A stretch of DNA of 64,000 bases from Micromonospora sp. NBRC 110009. Lineage in GTDB: Bacteria > Actinomycetota > Actinomycetes > Mycobacteriales > Micromonosporaceae. The notes beneath the pieces were generated by a model that was given only the letters and a program-made list of their open reading frames with translations, ran no database searches and was not told where the DNA came from. Below, one piece after another: positions 46,201-53,838 of the stretch. A program made the translations under genes and the position numbers. The stretch covers positions 4,774,001-4,838,000 of the forward strand of contig NZ_CP130427.1 in assembly GCF_030518795.1 (NCBI RefSeq). Reading direction: 5' to 3'. Every line of letters begins with the position of its first letter. Positions within the stretch are counted from its first letter, which is position 1.

Positions 46201-46765
46201 CGACGCCAACGACGTGTCACACGGCGGCAACGTCTTCGGCGTCATCAGCGCCTCCTACACGGACCTGGGCGGTCCGGGCGGGGTGCCGGCGCTGACCACG
46301 GTGAGCCAGACCAACGTCCGCCAGAAGCGGCAGGAGGTCGAGTTCGCCGTCGAGGAGTCCGGGACGAACGTCGCCACGACGAACGATCCGGCGGGCGGCA
46401 GCCAGCACCGCGGCAGCCTTGGCAGCGGCGACTGGATCGCGCTCAACGGCCCGTTCAATCTGCAGAACATCAACTCGCTCACGTTCCGGGTGGCGAGCAC
46501 GTCGACGCTGGTGCCGGCGGGCAGCCCGATGGCGGCCGTCGAGGTCCACCTCGACGCGGTGAGCGGGCCGATCCTCACCACGGCGGCGCTCACCTCGACC
46601 GGTGACACGGCGACCTGGCAGAGCCAGACCTTCCCGATCGTGGATCCGGGTGGCCTGCACAAGGTCTACCTCGTGTTCCGGTCGGTGTCCGGCGGTCAGA
46701 CCGGCGGCAACCTGTTCAACCTCAACTGGGCCGAGTTCGGCGGACAGGGAGTGAGCGGCTCCTAG
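43235..46765 (+). CDS. Secreted ThuA / sugar dehydrogenase (GSDH) / PKD / CBM multidomain protein
   Basis: 1176 residues. A Sec signal (MRNALGRRVTAFAGLLALTA) comes first. A ThuA-like domain follows at about 45-280 (VLVFTKSTDGDQ, GGGFVGIGSAIEA, GMGADHP-type region TMGADHPVTWC). A PQQ-type glucose/sorbosone dehydrogenase propeller spans about 290-830 (RGACCHVAGDIDFDKHGNLW, DLRGKVLRI, AMGFRNPFRI, ANYGWPLCY). A PKD domain lies at about 845-930 (SRDPDPSDSIRFEWDFNGDG), then a linker, and a C-terminal CBM6-like module (GDWIALNGPFNLQNINSLTF). It should oxidise a sugar or polysaccharide outside the cell. ATG 43235 has GAGGAGG upstream. The next gene, an exported sugar isomerase, is in the same direction after an intercistronic hairpin. 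Confidence 0.9.
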   Translation: MRNALGRRVTAFAGLLALTATTLVGPTSAAAPAVAAPAPASDGVQYRVLVFTKSTDGDQAATTAGVEAIKELGEQLRFSVQATSDARKFDPAYLKKFRAVVFLNTSGDVLNAAQQAAFEAYYKAGGGFVGIGSAIEAQPGWQFLSDVLGTRATGRTDVQPGTIKVADRVHDASKNLPEYWTRSDAWYNFQSNVRGKSHVLATVVEDTFAQQPWGGTVTGITGGTMGADHPVTWCKDWQGGRSFYTALGNTAAGFGETNLRSHLGGAIKWAAGRADPVYSDCGATVLANYQQTAVALPPNTNEPIGFDVLPDSRVIQTDRRGGVRLHDPKSNTTTVLAQIPVYTASEDGLYGPGIDSNFATNHWVYLYYAPPTVKDVKLSTGAIVTQTTPAANAPNTGDSPAVWDPWVGYFQLSRFKFVDATADTPAHLDTASEQEIMRVPVNRGACCHVAGDIDFDKHGNLWLVTGDDTPAGGGNSGGFAPFNDQLTATGQYNAPFVDARRSAQNTNDLRGKVLRITVKGDNIASGEANHFGGAYTVPAGNLFPVGAEKTRPEIYAMGFRNPFRIQVDENDVAYITDYSPDSQTPQNFRGPAGTGRVEIVRKPANYGWPLCYKTDLPYYRWDFNTSTPLDNPAQTFECDNPTRGPQNNSRWNLNGGPTVEPGLEYGPPITNPDIWYSYTPENRATNPIGTPCLAYYNGSGATTCPRLFPELGTGGVGPQGSAKYHFDPNNDDPTKLPPYYDNAVFVGEFTRDTLREVRLDSQNRIFKINNLLDCGGLNARRVPDTSNPFECDNPMDMQFDGKGHFYLLGYGDGFFNINNDAGLYRWDYVKGQRAPIPVLAASPTNGSAPLTVQFSSAGSRDPDPSDSIRFEWDFNGDGVVDSTDPDPQFTYTTSGQYTARLTVLDSSGKTASANTTITVGNTAPKVTINTPVEGGLFAFGDSIPFSVTVTDPEDGTIDCSRVAVTFVLGHDTHGHAEQTVNGCTGVLPTDANDVSHGGNVFGVISASYTDLGGPGGVPALTTVSQTNVRQKRQEVEFAVEESGTNVATTNDPAGGSQHRGSLGSGDWIALNGPFNLQNINSLTFRVASTSTLVPAGSPMAAVEVHLDAVSGPILTTAALTSTGDTATWQSQTFPIVDPGGLHKVYLVFRSVSGGQTGGNLFNLNWAEFGGQGVSGS

Positions 46766-46778
46766 TGCCACCGCGCAC

Positions 46779-46808
46779 GGGTGCGCCGCGCCGCCACGCG
46801 GCGCACCC
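46779..46808 (+). terminator. 12-bp intercistronic hairpin
   Basis: GGGTGCGCCGCG (46779-46790) pairs perfectly with CGCGGCGCACCC (46797-46808) across a 6-base loop, 14 bases after the ThuA-GSDH stop. It may be a partial terminator or an mRNA stabiliser between the two genes. Confidence 0.65.
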
Positions 46809-46851
46809 GCCGCCCCCGCTTCGATCGATCCTTTTCGAGAGAGGGACCACA

Positions 46852-48159
46852 ATGGCCTTTGACAGCAGAATCAGCAGGCGACGGCTCATGGCCGGCGCAG
46901 GTGCGGCCGCGGCCGCCGTGTTCAGCCCGCTCGGCCCGGCATCGGTGTTCTCACCCAGCGCGGCGAGTGCCGGAAACGGGCGGCTCATCCCGGACGGCAA
47001 GCTGGGCACCATCACCTACACCCAGCGGGACGTGCCCACCCGGGTCGGCATCGCGGCGAGTGCGGCGCTCGGCGTCTCACCGACGATGGGCTACCTGGGC
47101 GGACCGGAGTTCCCCGAGAACCCCGCCGACCTCGGCCCGCTGGTGCCGCTGCCCGGCGGCTGGCTGGAGCTGTTCGCGTTCCTGGCCGGCTGCGGTTTCA
47201 AGCAGATCGAGTTCGCCGGCTACGGGCAGAACGCCGCGAACCCCGGCGGCGCCGCACCCAACCCCGCGCCGGGCGGAGTGACCACGGCCGAGTCGCGGGC
47301 GGCGTACCTGGCGTACGCGCGCACGCTGCGCGGCTTCCTCGACGCATACGGGCTGCAGGCGATCGGCAACCACGGGTTCGTCCCGAACACGTGGTACGGC
47401 CCGAACAGCCCCGGCGGCACCATGTCGACGCAGGACTACGACCGGCTGCAGACCGAGTTGGAGTTCGCGGCGATCCTCGGCATGCCCTACATGGGCACCG
47501 GAAGTGACCCGACGAGCGCCAACAACCGCAACATCGAGCCGTGGACGGTCGCGGGGGAGAAGTGGGAGGCCTTGAACCGGATCAGCCTCCAGTGGGGCAT
47601 CCACATGTACACCCACAACCACTCGCCGGCGTACAACTTCCTCCAGGACGGTCCGCTGGTCACCGTCACCGAGGACCGGGTCACGGGCGCGCCGATTGCG
47701 CCGACCGTGGTACGCGCCGAGTCCGGCAAGCGGCTCATGCAGCACTACCTCGATGTCACGAGCCCCGACCTGGTCGTCGTCGAGATGGACGTCTACTGGT
47801 CCCACGTCGCGCAGCACCAGTGGCGGTGGCGCTACGACGAAAACGGCAAGCGGGTGGAGGACATCTTCGACCCGACCGCCCAGGTGGCGAAGCAGACGAC
47901 GCGCTACGCGCTGTTCCACGCCAAGGACGGCGACGCCACTTCGCAGCCCGACGGGGTGGGCGACGGCTACACCATGATCCCCTTCGGCGACCCGCGGAGC
48001 GACATCGACTACCAGGGGTTCTACAAGAACATCGGCGCCAAGGGCTACCACAACTCCAACTACGAGCAGGACAACGCCCCGGGCGGCAACGCTGACCCCG
48101 GCCAGTCGCTCCGGTTCTCGAAGATCAGCGCCGCCAACATGGGCGCCATTCGGGGCTGA
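46852..48159 (+). CDS. Tat-exported sugar phosphate isomerase/epimerase (TIM barrel)
   Basis: 435 residues. A twin-arginine signal (SRISRRRLMAGAGAAAAAVF) directs export of a folded protein. The rest is an AP-endonuclease-2-type TIM barrel as found in sugar isomerases/epimerases: FLAGCGFKQIEFAGYG, GLQAIGNHGFVP, INLEW-type region LQWGIHMYTHNHSP, and PDLVVVEMDVYW with acidic metal ligands. It probably acts with the upstream ThuA-GSDH protein on an oxidised sugar. Homologues next to ThuA genes take part in 3-keto-sugar metabolism, but that parallel is inference. ATG 46852 has GAGAGAGGGA upstream. A strong terminator follows. Confidence 0.87.
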   Translation: MAFDSRISRRRLMAGAGAAAAAVFSPLGPASVFSPSAASAGNGRLIPDGKLGTITYTQRDVPTRVGIAASAALGVSPTMGYLGGPEFPENPADLGPLVPLPGGWLELFAFLAGCGFKQIEFAGYGQNAANPGGAAPNPAPGGVTTAESRAAYLAYARTLRGFLDAYGLQAIGNHGFVPNTWYGPNSPGGTMSTQDYDRLQTELEFAAILGMPYMGTGSDPTSANNRNIEPWTVAGEKWEALNRISLQWGIHMYTHNHSPAYNFLQDGPLVTVTEDRVTGAPIAPTVVRAESGKRLMQHYLDVTSPDLVVVEMDVYWSHVAQHQWRWRYDENGKRVEDIFDPTAQVAKQTTRYALFHAKDGDATSQPDGVGDGYTMIPFGDPRSDIDYQGFYKNIGAKGYHNSNYEQDNAPGGNADPGQSLRFSKISAANMGAIRG

Positions 48160-48173
48160 GCCGGCGGCTCAGG

Positions 48174-48205
48174 GCCCCGCTCGCGCCGCCCGGCGCGAGC
48201 GGGGC
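48174..48205 (+). terminator. 14-bp hairpin terminator
   Basis: GCCCCGCTCGCGCC (48174-48187) pairs perfectly with GGCGCGAGCGGGGC (48192-48205) over a 4-base loop, 15 bases after the isomerase stop. Confidence 0.85.
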
Positions 48206-48432
48206 AACCTGAATGTCCCGGCCCTTTCCCCGTCAGGAATGCCCCGCGAACGGCGTTCGGAGCCACGGGCTCGGATCGGGGTAACTCCGTGGGACCTCAT
48301 GGGCCGGGCGGAGCCTTCGGAACGGCGAGGACGGCGGCCATGCCGGAAGCCGCCCTGCCCGCGTGACGGTCATCAGCAGGCACGGGGCGAGCCGGGACGC
48401 ACCGTTGCCAACCTACGGGGGGCGGAGACTTG

Positions 48433-49617
48433 GTGCGAGTTAACGCTGGATCGCGGCTTCAGGACAGAGTGCTCACGCGCTTGCGTGACGCTGGCCCTCA
48501 GTCTCAGCTGGAATTGGCCGAGCACTTCGACGTGTCACGCTCGGCGATCGCTGCTGAGGTTGGTCGCCTCATCGGGCTCCGCCTCGTCGAGGAGGTCGAG
48601 CCGGTTGCGTCGCGCGGGGGCCGTCGGCCGGCCATCATCGATCTTGCGGGCGGCGTCCGGTTCGTCGGCATCGCGATCGGTGCGACCTCCGTCTCCGCCG
48701 CCGTAACCGACGGCTGTCTGCAGGTGCTCGCCTTCGAGCGCCTGCAGTGCGACGTGCGTCAGGGCCCGGAACCCGTGCTCGAACTCGCGACCGAACTGAG
48801 CCGTAAGCTGCTCCGGCAGTTGGGTGTGCAGCAGCCCCTGGGCGTCGGCGTCGGCGTGCCCGGCCCGGTGGACTTCTCCCGCGGAATTCTGGTGTCGCCA
48901 CCGATCATGCCCGGGTGGGGCGGTTACCCGGTCCGTGACTTCCTGGCCCAGGAGTTCGGCTGCCCGGCCGTGATGGACAACGACGTCAATGTCATGGCCC
49001 TGGGCGAACAGCACGCCGGTGTGGCCGGCAAGGCCGAGAACCTCCTGTTCGTCAAGATCGGTACTGGCATCGGCTGTGGCATCGTGGCGAACGGAGACCT
49101 GTATCGCGGCATGAATGGCTGCGCCGGGGACATGGGCCACGTTCCGATCGCGGACTCTGAGGCCCACTGCGGATGCGGCAACACGGGCTGCCTGGAAGCG
49201 TCCTTCAGCGGCGCCGCACTGAGCCGCGACGCACTTGCCGCAGCCCGATCGGGCAGCTCACCCTTGCTATGGGAACTTCTCGACCGCCACGGAACGCTGA
49301 CGGCTGTGGAGGTGGGTCGAGCGGCCCGCGCTGGGGACGCCGCGTCGGTGAAGCTGGTACGCGACGGAGGACGACGCGTGGGTCAGGTCCTGGCGGGCGT
49401 GGTGTCATTCTTCAACCCGGAGCTCATCGTGCTTGGCGGCGGACTCACGTTGCTGAGCCACGTCCTGCTCGCCGAGATCCGCGCCGTGATCTACCGCCGC
49501 TCGCTGCCCCTCGCCACGAGAAGCCTGCCCATCATGGTGAGCCAGGTGGGCCAGCAAGGCGGAGTCATAGGCGCAGCCAGACTCGTCAGTGAAGAGGTCT
49601 ACCGCTTCTCCCGCTGA
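48433..49617 (+). CDS. ROK family transcriptional regulator
   Basis: 394 residues. An N-terminal MarR-like winged helix (LTRLRDAGPQSQLELAEHFD then SRSAIAAEVGRL) is joined to a ROK sugar-binding domain. The zinc-binding motif is CGCGNTGCLE and the ATP-site region KIGTGIGCGIVANGDLYRG. The DNA-binding domain separates it from ROK kinases. GTG 48433 is preferred over TTG 48430 because GGAG lies five bases upstream. It lies downstream of the isomerase behind a terminator, so it has its own promoter. It probably represses the ThuA-GSDH/isomerase genes and is released by a sugar. Confidence 0.92.
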   Translation: MRVNAGSRLQDRVLTRLRDAGPQSQLELAEHFDVSRSAIAAEVGRLIGLRLVEEVEPVASRGGRRPAIIDLAGGVRFVGIAIGATSVSAAVTDGCLQVLAFERLQCDVRQGPEPVLELATELSRKLLRQLGVQQPLGVGVGVPGPVDFSRGILVSPPIMPGWGGYPVRDFLAQEFGCPAVMDNDVNVMALGEQHAGVAGKAENLLFVKIGTGIGCGIVANGDLYRGMNGCAGDMGHVPIADSEAHCGCGNTGCLEASFSGAALSRDALAAARSGSSPLLWELLDRHGTLTAVEVGRAARAGDAASVKLVRDGGRRVGQVLAGVVSFFNPELIVLGGGLTLLSHVLLAEIRAVIYRRSLPLATRSLPIMVSQVGQQGGVIGAARLVSEEVYRFSR

Positions 49618-49960
49618 CGGGCTTGCCAGTGAGGCTCGCAAGGAGACTGACCCGGCCACCTACCGCCTTGCACGCGGAGCGCTGGTGAGGTCTCCGTGGG
49701 AGCGGCGCCGCCCGGGTTGGACCATGCCGTCCCAAAGGCGGCCCGACCGTCGGACGTCTGTGGGCGCGTTCGCCTGCGGTCCCCGGGCCAGCTTCGTGGT
49801 GGAGAACGGCCGGCCGGGCGTCCAGGTGGACGTCGCCTGACCGGCTCCGGCCCCGGCCTGACGCCCGGTCCTCAGCCCAGGGCGGTCAGGCGGGCTTCCG
49901 ACCCGCCTGGCCGCCAGGTCGAGCAACGCGTGCGCGCGGCCAAGCAGCAAATCGTCGACC
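49618..49960. other. Convergent intergenic region
   Basis: About 340 bases between the ROK regulator and the convergent ROK kinase. Apart from a shared hairpin at 49881-49915 I see nothing recognisable. Confidence 0.5.
49881..49915. terminator. Bidirectional hairpin terminator
   Basis: GGCGGTCAGGCGGG (49881-49894) pairs with CCCGCCTGGCCGCC (49902-49915), with one T-G wobble, over a 7-base loop. It lies between two convergent genes and can serve both. Confidence 0.65.
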
Positions 49961-50920
49961 TCAGCGGTCGCGCGACTCCGGTGCGCCCCAGCCGTCAGCA
50001 ACGGGCAGGCCGGCCCGCCGACGGGCCATGATGGCGGCGCCGACCTGCGCGGCCTGGGCACCGAAGGCGGAGCGCAGCACCGGGGGCGGGGTCCGCCAGG
50101 CGAGGGCCGCGCGTAGAGCGTCGCGTACCGGGTCGAAGAAGAGCGCGCCCGCGTCGGCGAGCCCACCGCCGAGAACGATGCGGGCCGGGTCGAGAGTCAG
50201 GGTGAGGGTGGCCAGGGCGGTCCCCAGCGCCTGGGTGGCGTCGTTCCAGACGGCGCCGGCGACCGGATCGGTGGCTACCGCGTCGGCGATGGCTCGGCTG
50301 TCCATCCCCGGGGTTCCGCCGAGTCGGGCATAGCGGCGGGCCAGCCCGCCGGCGGAGGCGTACACCTCCAGGCATCCCCGCTGCCCGCAACTGCACGGCT
50401 CCCCGCCGGGGTAGACCGGCATGTGGCCGACCTCGCCGGCCGAGCCGGTCGCGCCCGGCACCGGCGCGCCGTGCACCACCACCGCCGCCGCGATGCCGGT
50501 GCCCAGCGGTAGCAGCAGGAAGTTGTCCAGCCCATTGGCCGCTCCGGCCACCGCCTCGGCCACGCCGGCCGCCCGCGCGTCGTGCCCGACCGCCACCGGT
50601 AGTCCGAGGTCATCCCAGACGAGAGCGCGCAGCGGCACGTCGCGGAACCGGAGGTTCGCGGCGTACCGCACCACCCCGGCAGTCTCGTCGACGAGGCCCG
50701 GCGTGACCACGCCGATGGCGGCGGGTGTGGTGCCGAGGGCGAGCGCGTCGTCGCGCAACTGGAGGCACAGGGACCGCACCTCCTTGACCGGGTCGTCGTC
50801 CGCCCGCGACGGCACGGTCAGCGAATGCCGGAACGTCCCGTCCTCGCCGACCACGGCCCCCTTGATGGTGGTCCCCCCGACGTCGACGGCGAGGACGCAC
50901 CGGTCTTCGGGCTGCGTCAC
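49961..50920 (-). CDS. ROK family sugar kinase
   Basis: 319 residues with no DNA-binding domain. The phosphate-binding motif LAVDVGGTTIKGAVVG is near the N-terminus. VGHDARAAGVAEA carries the catalytic Asp, PLGTGIAAAVVVHG the ATP loop, and GEPCSCGQRGCLEVYAS the zinc-binding ROK signature. It phosphorylates glucose, N-acetylglucosamine/mannosamine or a related sugar in the cytosol. GTG 50920 starts four bases after the MlrC stop. It is the last gene of the operon ROK regulator - MlrC - kinase. Specific sugar unknown. Confidence 0.92.
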   Translation of the reverse strand: MTQPEDRCVLAVDVGGTTIKGAVVGEDGTFRHSLTVPSRADDDPVKEVRSLCLQLRDDALALGTTPAAIGVVTPGLVDETAGVVRYAANLRFRDVPLRALVWDDLGLPVAVGHDARAAGVAEAVAGAANGLDNFLLLPLGTGIAAAVVVHGAPVPGATGSAGEVGHMPVYPGGEPCSCGQRGCLEVYASAGGLARRYARLGGTPGMDSRAIADAVATDPVAGAVWNDATQALGTALATLTLTLDPARIVLGGGLADAGALFFDPVRDALRAALAWRTPPPVLRSAFGAQAAQVGAAIMARRRAGLPVADGWGAPESRDR

Positions 50921-50924
50921 GCGA

Positions 50925-52394
50925 TCACCCGGTCACCACGGCGAGGTCCGCGGTGAAGTCGCGGTCCAGGGGAAACACCGGCCGTGCCACCTTCTGGTAC
51001 GGCAGCCGCGCGAGGTCCTGGTCGACGCCGCCCGGTGTGAGCGCGAGCAGCCAGTCGCCGGCCGCGTCGAACAGTTCGGGTTCGAGATAGCCGATCTTCA
51101 CCACGACGAGATCCACCTCGTCGACCTTGACGCCCAGCCGGGCATAGGAGTCCAGCAGGCGGTACTGCATCCGTCGGGAGGTGACGAAGACGCTCAGCCC
51201 ACCGACCCGGACGCTGACGCACCGCCCGCCGTCGGGATCGTCGGCGACCGCCTCCAGGATCCCGTCGAGCGGCAGCGGCCCCGGGTCCCGGGAGTCGATC
51301 CGACCGCCGACGGTCACCCGGACCGGCGAGCCGAGCGGCTGGTCGGCGATCTGCGCGACGGCCTGCGGGTCGACCAGCGAGGCGAACACGGCACGGCGTG
51401 AGCCGTCGCGGATCTCGGGGCGGGTCAGCATCCGTTCGAGGGCGAAGGTGACGTCGTCGGCGCCGCCGGCGCCTGGGTTGTCGCCGGAGTCGCTGACGAA
51501 GAAGGGTCGCCGGGCCGGATCGGCGACCGCGGCCAGGGCGGTGTCGAGGCACTCGTCCATCGAGCCGGTGGGGGCGACGAAGGCGAACTCGTCGCGGGCC
51601 GCCCAGAAGTGGCCGCCGAGCTCGCGGGCCGCAGCGGCGGTGGTGGCGGCGTCGGTGCCGGTGACCACGACCGCGCCCCGGCAGCGCGGCTGGTCGGCCC
51701 AGGCGAACCCGATCCAGATCGCCGCGTCGACGATGCCGTCCCGGGCCTCGACCTCGGGGATCCGCGCGTAGAGTCCCCGAGCCGGCTCCTCGCGGGTGCT
51801 GGTCATCTCGCCCGGTAGCAGGATCGGCACGTGGACTAGAGCCTTGTGCGGGCGCTCCTGCCGGTGCAGCGCCTCGATCAGGTTCCGGGCGGCGCGCTCA
51901 CGGGTCTCCCAGACGTCGACGTGCGGGGCGGTTCGGTAGCAGGTGAGCAGGTCGCAGGCGTCGAAGAGCACCTGCGAGACGTTGCCGTGCAGATCCATCG
52001 CCGCGGAGATGAACGGCTCCGTCCCGATCACCGACCGGACGGCGGTGACCAGGTCGCCCTCCGCGTCGTCCCGTCCGACGACGCTCATCGCCCCGTGGAT
52101 GTCCAGCAGCATGCCGTCCAGCGGGCCGGTGGCGGCGAGCTTCTCCACCATCTCCGTGGCCCACGCCTCGTACGTCGCCGCGTCCACCGCCCCACCGGGC
52201 AGGGCGCGGGCGTGCACGAGCGGGATCCACTCGACGTCGACCGCCCAGGGCTGGGCGGGGGAGAGCCAGTCGTATCGCGCCAGCAGCGCATCGCCCCGGG
52301 TGACCTCGAAGTCGTCGGCGGTGCTCAGGTGGGGCGAGAACGTGCTGGATTCGATGTGGATGCCGCCGATGGCGACGCGGAGGGGACGGGGCAC
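50925..52394 (-). CDS. M81 family metallopeptidase (MlrC/microcystinase-C-like)
   Basis: 489 residues with the M81 layout. The N-terminal DUF1485 domain reads VAIGGIHIESSTFSPHLSTA, LLDIHGAMSVVGRDDAEGDL, SAAMDLHGNVS (candidate metal-binding Asp/His) and TCYRTAPHVDVWETRERA. The C-terminal MlrC domain reads PFFVSDSGDNPGAGGADDVT and YLEPELFDAAGDW. MlrC cleaves linear microcystin fragments. Homologues in bacteria without microcystin contact presumably cleave other unusual or isopeptide-bonded peptides. GTG 52394 has TGAGGAG upstream, overlapping the stop region of the ROK regulator gene. Coupling to a ROK kinase and an oligopeptide importer suggests a glycopeptide or muropeptide-like substrate, which is inference. 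Confidence 0.92.
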   Translation of the reverse strand: MPRPLRVAIGGIHIESSTFSPHLSTADDFEVTRGDALLARYDWLSPAQPWAVDVEWIPLVHARALPGGAVDAATYEAWATEMVEKLAATGPLDGMLLDIHGAMSVVGRDDAEGDLVTAVRSVIGTEPFISAAMDLHGNVSQVLFDACDLLTCYRTAPHVDVWETRERAARNLIEALHRQERPHKALVHVPILLPGEMTSTREEPARGLYARIPEVEARDGIVDAAIWIGFAWADQPRCRGAVVVTGTDAATTAAAARELGGHFWAARDEFAFVAPTGSMDECLDTALAAVADPARRPFFVSDSGDNPGAGGADDVTFALERMLTRPEIRDGSRRAVFASLVDPQAVAQIADQPLGSPVRVTVGGRIDSRDPGPLPLDGILEAVADDPDGGRCVSVRVGGLSVFVTSRRMQYRLLDSYARLGVKVDEVDLVVVKIGYLEPELFDAAGDWLLALTPGGVDQDLARLPYQKVARPVFPLDRDFTADLAVVTG

Positions 52395-52406
52395 GGGTGT
52401 TGCTCC

Positions 52407-53552
52407 TCAGGAGAGTCGTACGTCGGCCGTCGTGCGCAGCAGGTGCCCGAGGCCGACCAGGGCGGCATCCGGGCCCGCGACGCTGGCTTCGATGGTCAGG
52501 GACTGGGTCATGGACGGCAGGCAGCGCTCGTAGAGCATCCCCCGGGTCGCGGCCACGTAGACGTCCAGGCTGGACAGCGCCCCGCCGATGACGACGGCGT
52601 CGGGGTTGAGGAAGTTGACCAGGCCGGAGAGGGCCACCCCGAGCAGCCGGCCGGCGTGGCGGACCATGGTCACCACGGCCGGGTCGGCGTCGCTGACCGC
52701 CGCCATGATCTCCCGGACGGTGGTCGCCGAGGAACCTCGCTCGACCAACTGGCGGGCCAGTGCGGCACCGCTGGCAACGGTTTCCAGGCAGCCGCTGCTG
52801 CCACAGGAACAGCTCTGCTCGCCGCTGTCCTCCACGCGTACGTGGGTCACATCGCCGCTGAGGCCGCGCCCGCCGCGGTAGATCTGTCCGTCGCTGACCA
52901 GGCAGGCGCCGATGCCGGTGCCGGCCTTGACGTAGATCATGTCGCCGGATTCCTGGTCGCGGGTGACGTACTCGCCGATCGCCGCCGCCTTGGCGTCGTT
53001 CTCGACGGCCACCGGCACCTGAAAGCGTTCGGCGAGGTGCGCCTTCGCGTCGACGCCGCTCCACCCCGGCATCCGGGCCGGGCCGATCACCCGCCCACGG
53101 GGGAACTCGACCGGGCCCGGCAGGGCGACGCCCACCCCGAGCAGCGGCTGGCCGGGCGCCGCCGCTGCCTGGAGCCGCGCGAAGGTCGCCGCGACGACGT
53201 CGAGCACCTCTTCGGGGCCGGCGGCGATGTCGATCGCCACCTCCTCGGTGGTGCGCAGCCCGCCGCCGGGGGCGCACAACCCCACCCGGGCGTGCTTGCC
53301 GCCGAATTCGGCGACGGCGAGGACGCCCTTGGTCTCCCGCAGGCGCAGGATCCGGGGCCGCCGTCCGCCGGTGGACCGACCCACCCCCTCCTCCAGGATC
53401 ACGCCCTCCTCGAGCAGCCGGCGGACCACGGTGGTGACGGTCGAGGGGGCGACCTGCAACGCCTCGATGAGGTCGGCGCGCGAGGTGGCCGTGCCGCTGG
53501 CCAGCAGGTCGAGTGTCTGGTCGCGCAGGGTGGCGGAGATCGGTGGTTCCAA
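52407..53552 (-). CDS. ROK family transcriptional regulator (TTG start)
   Basis: 381 residues. The winged helix (RDQTLDLLASGTATSRADLI then APSTVTTVVRRLLEEG) and a ROK domain with CSCGSSGCLE and YVKAGTGIGACLVSDG mark it as a ROK repressor. TTG 53552 is the likely start: AAGGAG lies seven bases upstream, and no ATG or GTG is better placed. It is the first gene of the operon with MlrC and the ROK kinase. It is divergent from the importer operon at 53839. A palindrome and promoter lie in the 286 bases between, so it probably controls both directions. Confidence 0.92.
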   Translation of the reverse strand: MEPPISATLRDQTLDLLASGTATSRADLIEALQVAPSTVTTVVRRLLEEGVILEEGVGRSTGGRRPRILRLRETKGVLAVAEFGGKHARVGLCAPGGGLRTTEEVAIDIAAGPEEVLDVVAATFARLQAAAAPGQPLLGVGVALPGPVEFPRGRVIGPARMPGWSGVDAKAHLAERFQVPVAVENDAKAAAIGEYVTRDQESGDMIYVKAGTGIGACLVSDGQIYRGGRGLSGDVTHVRVEDSGEQSCSCGSSGCLETVASGAALARQLVERGSSATTVREIMAAVSDADPAVVTMVRHAGRLLGVALSGLVNFLNPDAVVIGGALSSLDVYVAATRGMLYERCLPSMTQSLTIEASVAGPDAALVGLGHLLRTTADVRLS

Positions 53553-53675
53553 GATGTCTCTCCTTGTTCGGGCGGTCCTCCGGCGCCCCAAAGTGTCGCA
53601 GTGCCAAAGCCCGGTTGCGCTCCGGAGTCCACGCGAAGAGCATCGTTCGATGCTTCGCCGAGTTCGATCGTACCC

Positions 53676-53687
53676 CGACTAAAGTCG
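53676..53687. promoter_or_regulatory. Short palindrome CGACT-AA-AGTCG, candidate ROK operator
   Basis: CGACT (53676-53680) and AGTCG (53683-53687) are inverted around AA. The site lies in an A/T-richer stretch (53676-53710) just upstream of the importer promoter and 124 bases from the divergent ROK repressor start. Confidence 0.45.
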
Positions 53688-53710
53688 CCGAATAAAGAGG
53701 TTAATTTTCG

Positions 53711-53739
53711 TTGACTCGGCACTTCGGCGCGGATACATT
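53711..53739 (+). promoter_or_regulatory. Near-consensus housekeeping promoter of the importer operon
   Basis: TTGACT (53711-53716) and TACATT (53734-53739) are separated by exactly 17 bases. This is the best sigma70-type promoter seen in the window. It leaves a 5' leader of about 90 bases before ATG 53839. Confidence 0.75.
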
Positions 53740-53838
53740 CTCCGCGTCGACGACTAGGAGCAGCACCAGGCGGCTGGACGCGCGCAGCGCCGCCGGCGCC
53801 CGGAGACGCGGGCACCTGCAGATCAATCGAGGAGATTC

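Noticed and set aside
51846..53714. A 620-codon plus-strand open frame opposite MlrC and a ROK regulator.
   Set aside because: It spans two well-recognised minus-strand genes and their junction and is Gly/Arg/Asp-rich without domains, so it is a composition artefact.
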